Source: Agriterribacter humi (GTDB lineage Bacteria > Bacteroidota > Bacteroidia > Chitinophagales > Chitinophagaceae). Taken from it: 64,000 nt of DNA. Under the pieces are notes generated by a model, which searched no databases, had not been told where the DNA came from, and was given only the letters and a program-made list of their open reading frames with translations. A program made the translations under genes and the position numbers. This document shows, piece after piece, positions 61,731 to 64,000 of the stretch (position 1 is the stretch's first letter; each line of letters begins with the position of its first letter). The stretch spans positions 124,001-188,000 of the forward strand of contig NZ_VOHQ01000010.1 of the NCBI RefSeq assembly GCF_009192765.1. The letters are read 5' to 3'.

Positions 61731-64000
61731 TTAAGTTTCATCTACAGGAATATTCAGGATCACTTTTGTTCCCATTGCTTCACCATGCTCGTTTTTCATG
61801 TCTTCAATTCCAACCGAAGCATCAAACCCTGCCTGCCGGCTCAGCAACACCAGCCTGCTTTCCGTGAGCTGCATACCCAGTGATTTTCTTGAAGACGCCG
61901 TTTTACTTTTCAATTCCTTTGCTTTCTCCCTCCCTACTCCATTATCCTCAATGATACATTGCAGTATATCATTTCCTTTACGGCTGATATGAACAGATAA
62001 ACAGCCTTCTGTTGTTTTATGCAAGAGCCCGTGCCAGATGGCATTTTCAACATAGGGCTGTATAATCAGCGGTGGTACATATATGCTTTCGGGATACACT
62101 TCTTCCGTAAAACTAATATCACAGGTGAACTTTTTTTCAAACCGGATGCTTTCCATTTCAATATATAGCCTTAATGCTTCCAGTTCACTGGCCAAGGTAA
62201 TAGACTTGTTATTGGAATTATCTAATATCAATCGTATAAGGCGGGCAAACCTGGTGAGGTACAATGATGCTGTTGCCTGGTCGCTTTTTACAATGTAGCG
62301 GTTAATGGAGTTAAGACAGTTAAAAATAAAATGAGGATTCATTTGGGCCCGTAAAGCCTGCATTTCAGCATCTGCCATTTTTTGCCTTGTATCCATAAGA
62401 ATGGATTCGGCTCTGGCCTTTTCGCTATCGGCTTTTGTTTTTATAATTTTATTGGCGCATAGTGAAGCAATGGTGGTAAGTATAGACAAATGTTTTTGCG
62501 TAAAAAACCCTTTTTTAGAATGCCCGCAATATATAACCCCCCATACTTTTTCATCGGTAATAATGGGAACGGCAATTTCTGAAAAATAAGTGCCGACATT
62601 ATCCTTATAACGGGGATCCTTGGTTGTATCATAAACAATTTCAGCCCGGCCTCCTGCAGCCACAGCAGCGGCAATTCCTTTTCCTGTTGTTATCTCAACG
62701 GGTTGGCTTGTTGCAGCGTCTGTCTTGTGTGCCGCTTTTTGCCTTAATACATTCTGCATCCTGTCTGTAGTGTAAATAATACATTCTTCAAAGTGAAGCC
62801 TGCTTATGGCATTTTTAACGATGTCACGGAGAATAGCGCCTATATCGTTTGTTTCATAAATACTGGATGAAAAATAATTGATTGCCTGCGCTGCTTCAAG
62901 CTCATCTTTATGGCTGTTTATTTTGCGCCTGTGATTTAAAATCACCCTTGCTGCTATTGCCGCCGCCAGCAGCACACACAATGCAATAAACCACCAGGTC
63001 ATCCAGAAGGGGTTCAGTATCTGGAAAGCCAGTGTGTTGTTTGCTTTTTTCCAGTCAACCTGGTTCAGGCTCGCTTCCATTTCAAGTAGATACTTTCCCG
63101 GCGCCAGCGATGAAAAACGAACAATATTACCATTGCCAATTTCTTTCCATTCTGTATCCAGCCCATCTAATTTATACCGGTATCTCACTTTTTCGGGATT
63201 ATTGAAATATACGGCTGCAAATACTACCCCCATTGACCTGTCTGAATAATTGATGGGCCCCAAAGTATCAAACGCATACATGGAATAGTCCATGTTGCCG
63301 ATCCTCGCTTTGCTGATATACGCTTCAAATGACTGGTAAGGAGCAGAGAATGTTTCGGGCTGCCAGTAATTAATGCCGTTCAATCCCCCAAAATACAGGA
63401 TGCCTTCCCGGTCCCTGAACCAGCTATTGCTGTTAAAGCCATAGCCCTGGATATTATCCGAGCGGTCAAAAAGATTCAATTTTGAAGTATTGGGATCAAA
63501 GCGGTAAATGCCATTTTCGGAGCTGGCCCAAATGATTCCGTTCCTGTCCTGGTAAACTGTATATAAACCTATATTGTCGAAAACAGTGGTAAATTTTTTA
63601 GTGGTTACTTTTCCGTTATTATAATGGAGGGTGTACAAACCTTTGGTACTTGAAAACAATAGTCCGTTATCCTGCATTATAAAACCACTGAAGCCATGGG
63701 TTATTACGTTGCTTGTAAAATCCTCGGGTACTTCCAGCAGGTAATTCAGTGATGCATCAAAACAGTATACACCCGTTGTGGTTGCAATCCATACTGTTCC
63801 ATCCGTTCCCTGGGCGCAAAAGCTCGCAGATGCATTGCGGATTGCCGGATGATTAAGCCGGCGTAACCGGTATGTTTTTCCATCCAGTACATATACAGCA
63901 TCCCGTGCAACAATAACATGATCGCCATTGAGAAGTGTTATAATATCATTTACAAAATCTCTCTCGCTTATCCGCCGGGTTTCATACGTGTCGTACTCCG
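61731..64000 (-). CDS. Propeller-type sensor histidine kinase (5' end outside window)
   Basis: At least 755 residues are encoded and the frame stays open to the window edge, so the N-terminus is missing. Visible parts: two-component-regulator propeller blades (YQDRNGIIWASSENGIYRF and others, to about residue 270), a Y_Y_Y domain (YRYKLDGLDTEWKEIGNGNI, about 275-335), one transmembrane helix (about 340-360), a GAF-like domain (380-530), and a His_kinase domain with QMNPHFIFNCLNS (His556 of the visible part), followed by an ATPase region with ENAIWHG and DNGVGR. It likely senses an extracellular or periplasmic ligand with the propeller and phosphorylates the LytTR regulator encoded 12 bp downstream. 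Confidence 0.9.
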   Translation of the reverse strand, partial: EYDTYETRRISERDFVNDIITLLNGDHVIVARDAVYVLDGKTYRLRRLNHPAIRNASASFCAQGTDGTVWIATTTGVYCFDASLNYLLEVPEDFTSNVITHGFSGFIMQDNGLLFSSTKGLYTLHYNNGKVTTKKFTTVFDNIGLYTVYQDRNGIIWASSENGIYRFDPNTSKLNLFDRSDNIQGYGFNSNSWFRDREGILYFGGLNGINYWQPETFSAPYQSFEAYISKARIGNMDYSMYAFDTLGPINYSDRSMGVVFAAVYFNNPEKVRYRYKLDGLDTEWKEIGNGNIVRFSSLAPGKYLLEMEASLNQVDWKKANNTLAFQILNPFWMTWWFIALCVLLAAAIAARVILNHRRKINSHKDELEAAQAINYFSSSIYETNDIGAILRDIVKNAISRLHFEECIIYTTDRMQNVLRQKAAHKTDAATSQPVEITTGKGIAAAVAAGGRAEIVYDTTKDPRYKDNVGTYFSEIAVPIITDEKVWGVIYCGHSKKGFFTQKHLSILTTIASLCANKIIKTKADSEKARAESILMDTRQKMADAEMQALRAQMNPHFIFNCLNSINRYIVKSDQATASLYLTRFARLIRLILDNSNNKSITLASELEALRLYIEMESIRFEKKFTCDISFTEEVYPESIYVPPLIIQPYVENAIWHGLLHKTTEGCLSVHISRKGNDILQCIIEDNGVGREKAKELKSKTASSRKSLGMQLTESRLVLLSRQAGFDASVGIEDMKNEHGEAMGTKVILNIPVDET

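Overview
The window looks like chromosomal DNA of a Bacteroidota bacterium, most likely Chitinophagaceae or a close relative. Supporting signs are a type IX secretion C-terminal domain on a secreted protease, very weak Shine-Dalgarno sequences, promoter boxes of the TAnnTTTG type, many lipoproteins, a propeller-type histidine kinase paired with a LytTR regulator, and families typical of that phylum (DUF4386, DUF6132, CNT transporter, VCBS/cytochrome proteins). No replication origin, rRNA, CRISPR array or intact insertion sequence was seen.

Layout. 0.4-4.2 kb: a flavoprotein oxidase, two tandem paralogous envelope proteins and a DUF4386 membrane protein. 4.3-15.6 kb: ordinary chromosomal genes (T9SS metalloprotease, nucleoside transporter, thioredoxin, DNA polymerase III alpha, NlpC/P60 lipoprotein, M1 peptidase). 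15.7-23.0 kb: an orphan peptide-binding lipoprotein and three secreted proteins that look glycan-related. 23.0-23.7 kb: tRNA-Leu(GAG) abutting the 3' remnant of a serine recombinase, a truncated GNAT gene and a set of hairpins, which together look like an old integration site.

23.7-35.8 kb: a minus-strand island with a Crp/Fnr-type regulator, a tripartite RND efflux operon, a rhodanese/thioredoxin/small membrane protein/HMA operon and a beta-lactamase-fold-rhodanese fusion. Three promoters in the island carry a TGTAAC-N4-GTTACA-like palindrome exactly 22 bp upstream of a TAnnTTTG-like box. This is the best candidate for an undescribed regulon: a Crp/Fnr protein acting at class II position on genes for persulfide or metal handling and efflux. 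Between and beside these operons lie broken genes: a TolC N-terminus fused to DUF202, a TolC C-terminus with an internal stop, and a MutS-like fragment.

36.4-44.4 kb: a DUF5602-like lipoprotein and a second RND operon with an AraC regulator. 44.7-48.1 kb: a run of small soluble proteins (SRPBCC, VOC, DinB, YdeI/DUF1905) interspersed with decayed relatives. 48.4-51.4 kb: a sialidase-like propeller lipoprotein, an AraC-type pseudogene and a cytochrome c/VCBS lipoprotein. 51.6-58.1 kb: hypothetical genes surrounded by three copies of a palindromic repeat, an S41 peptidase, a class C beta-lactamase-like hydrolase and a Nudix hydrolase. 58.8-64.0 kb: a secreted helical-barrel lipoprotein facing a LytTR response regulator and its propeller histidine kinase, whose 5' end lies outside the window.

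All family assignments come from reading motifs by eye. No database search was possible.
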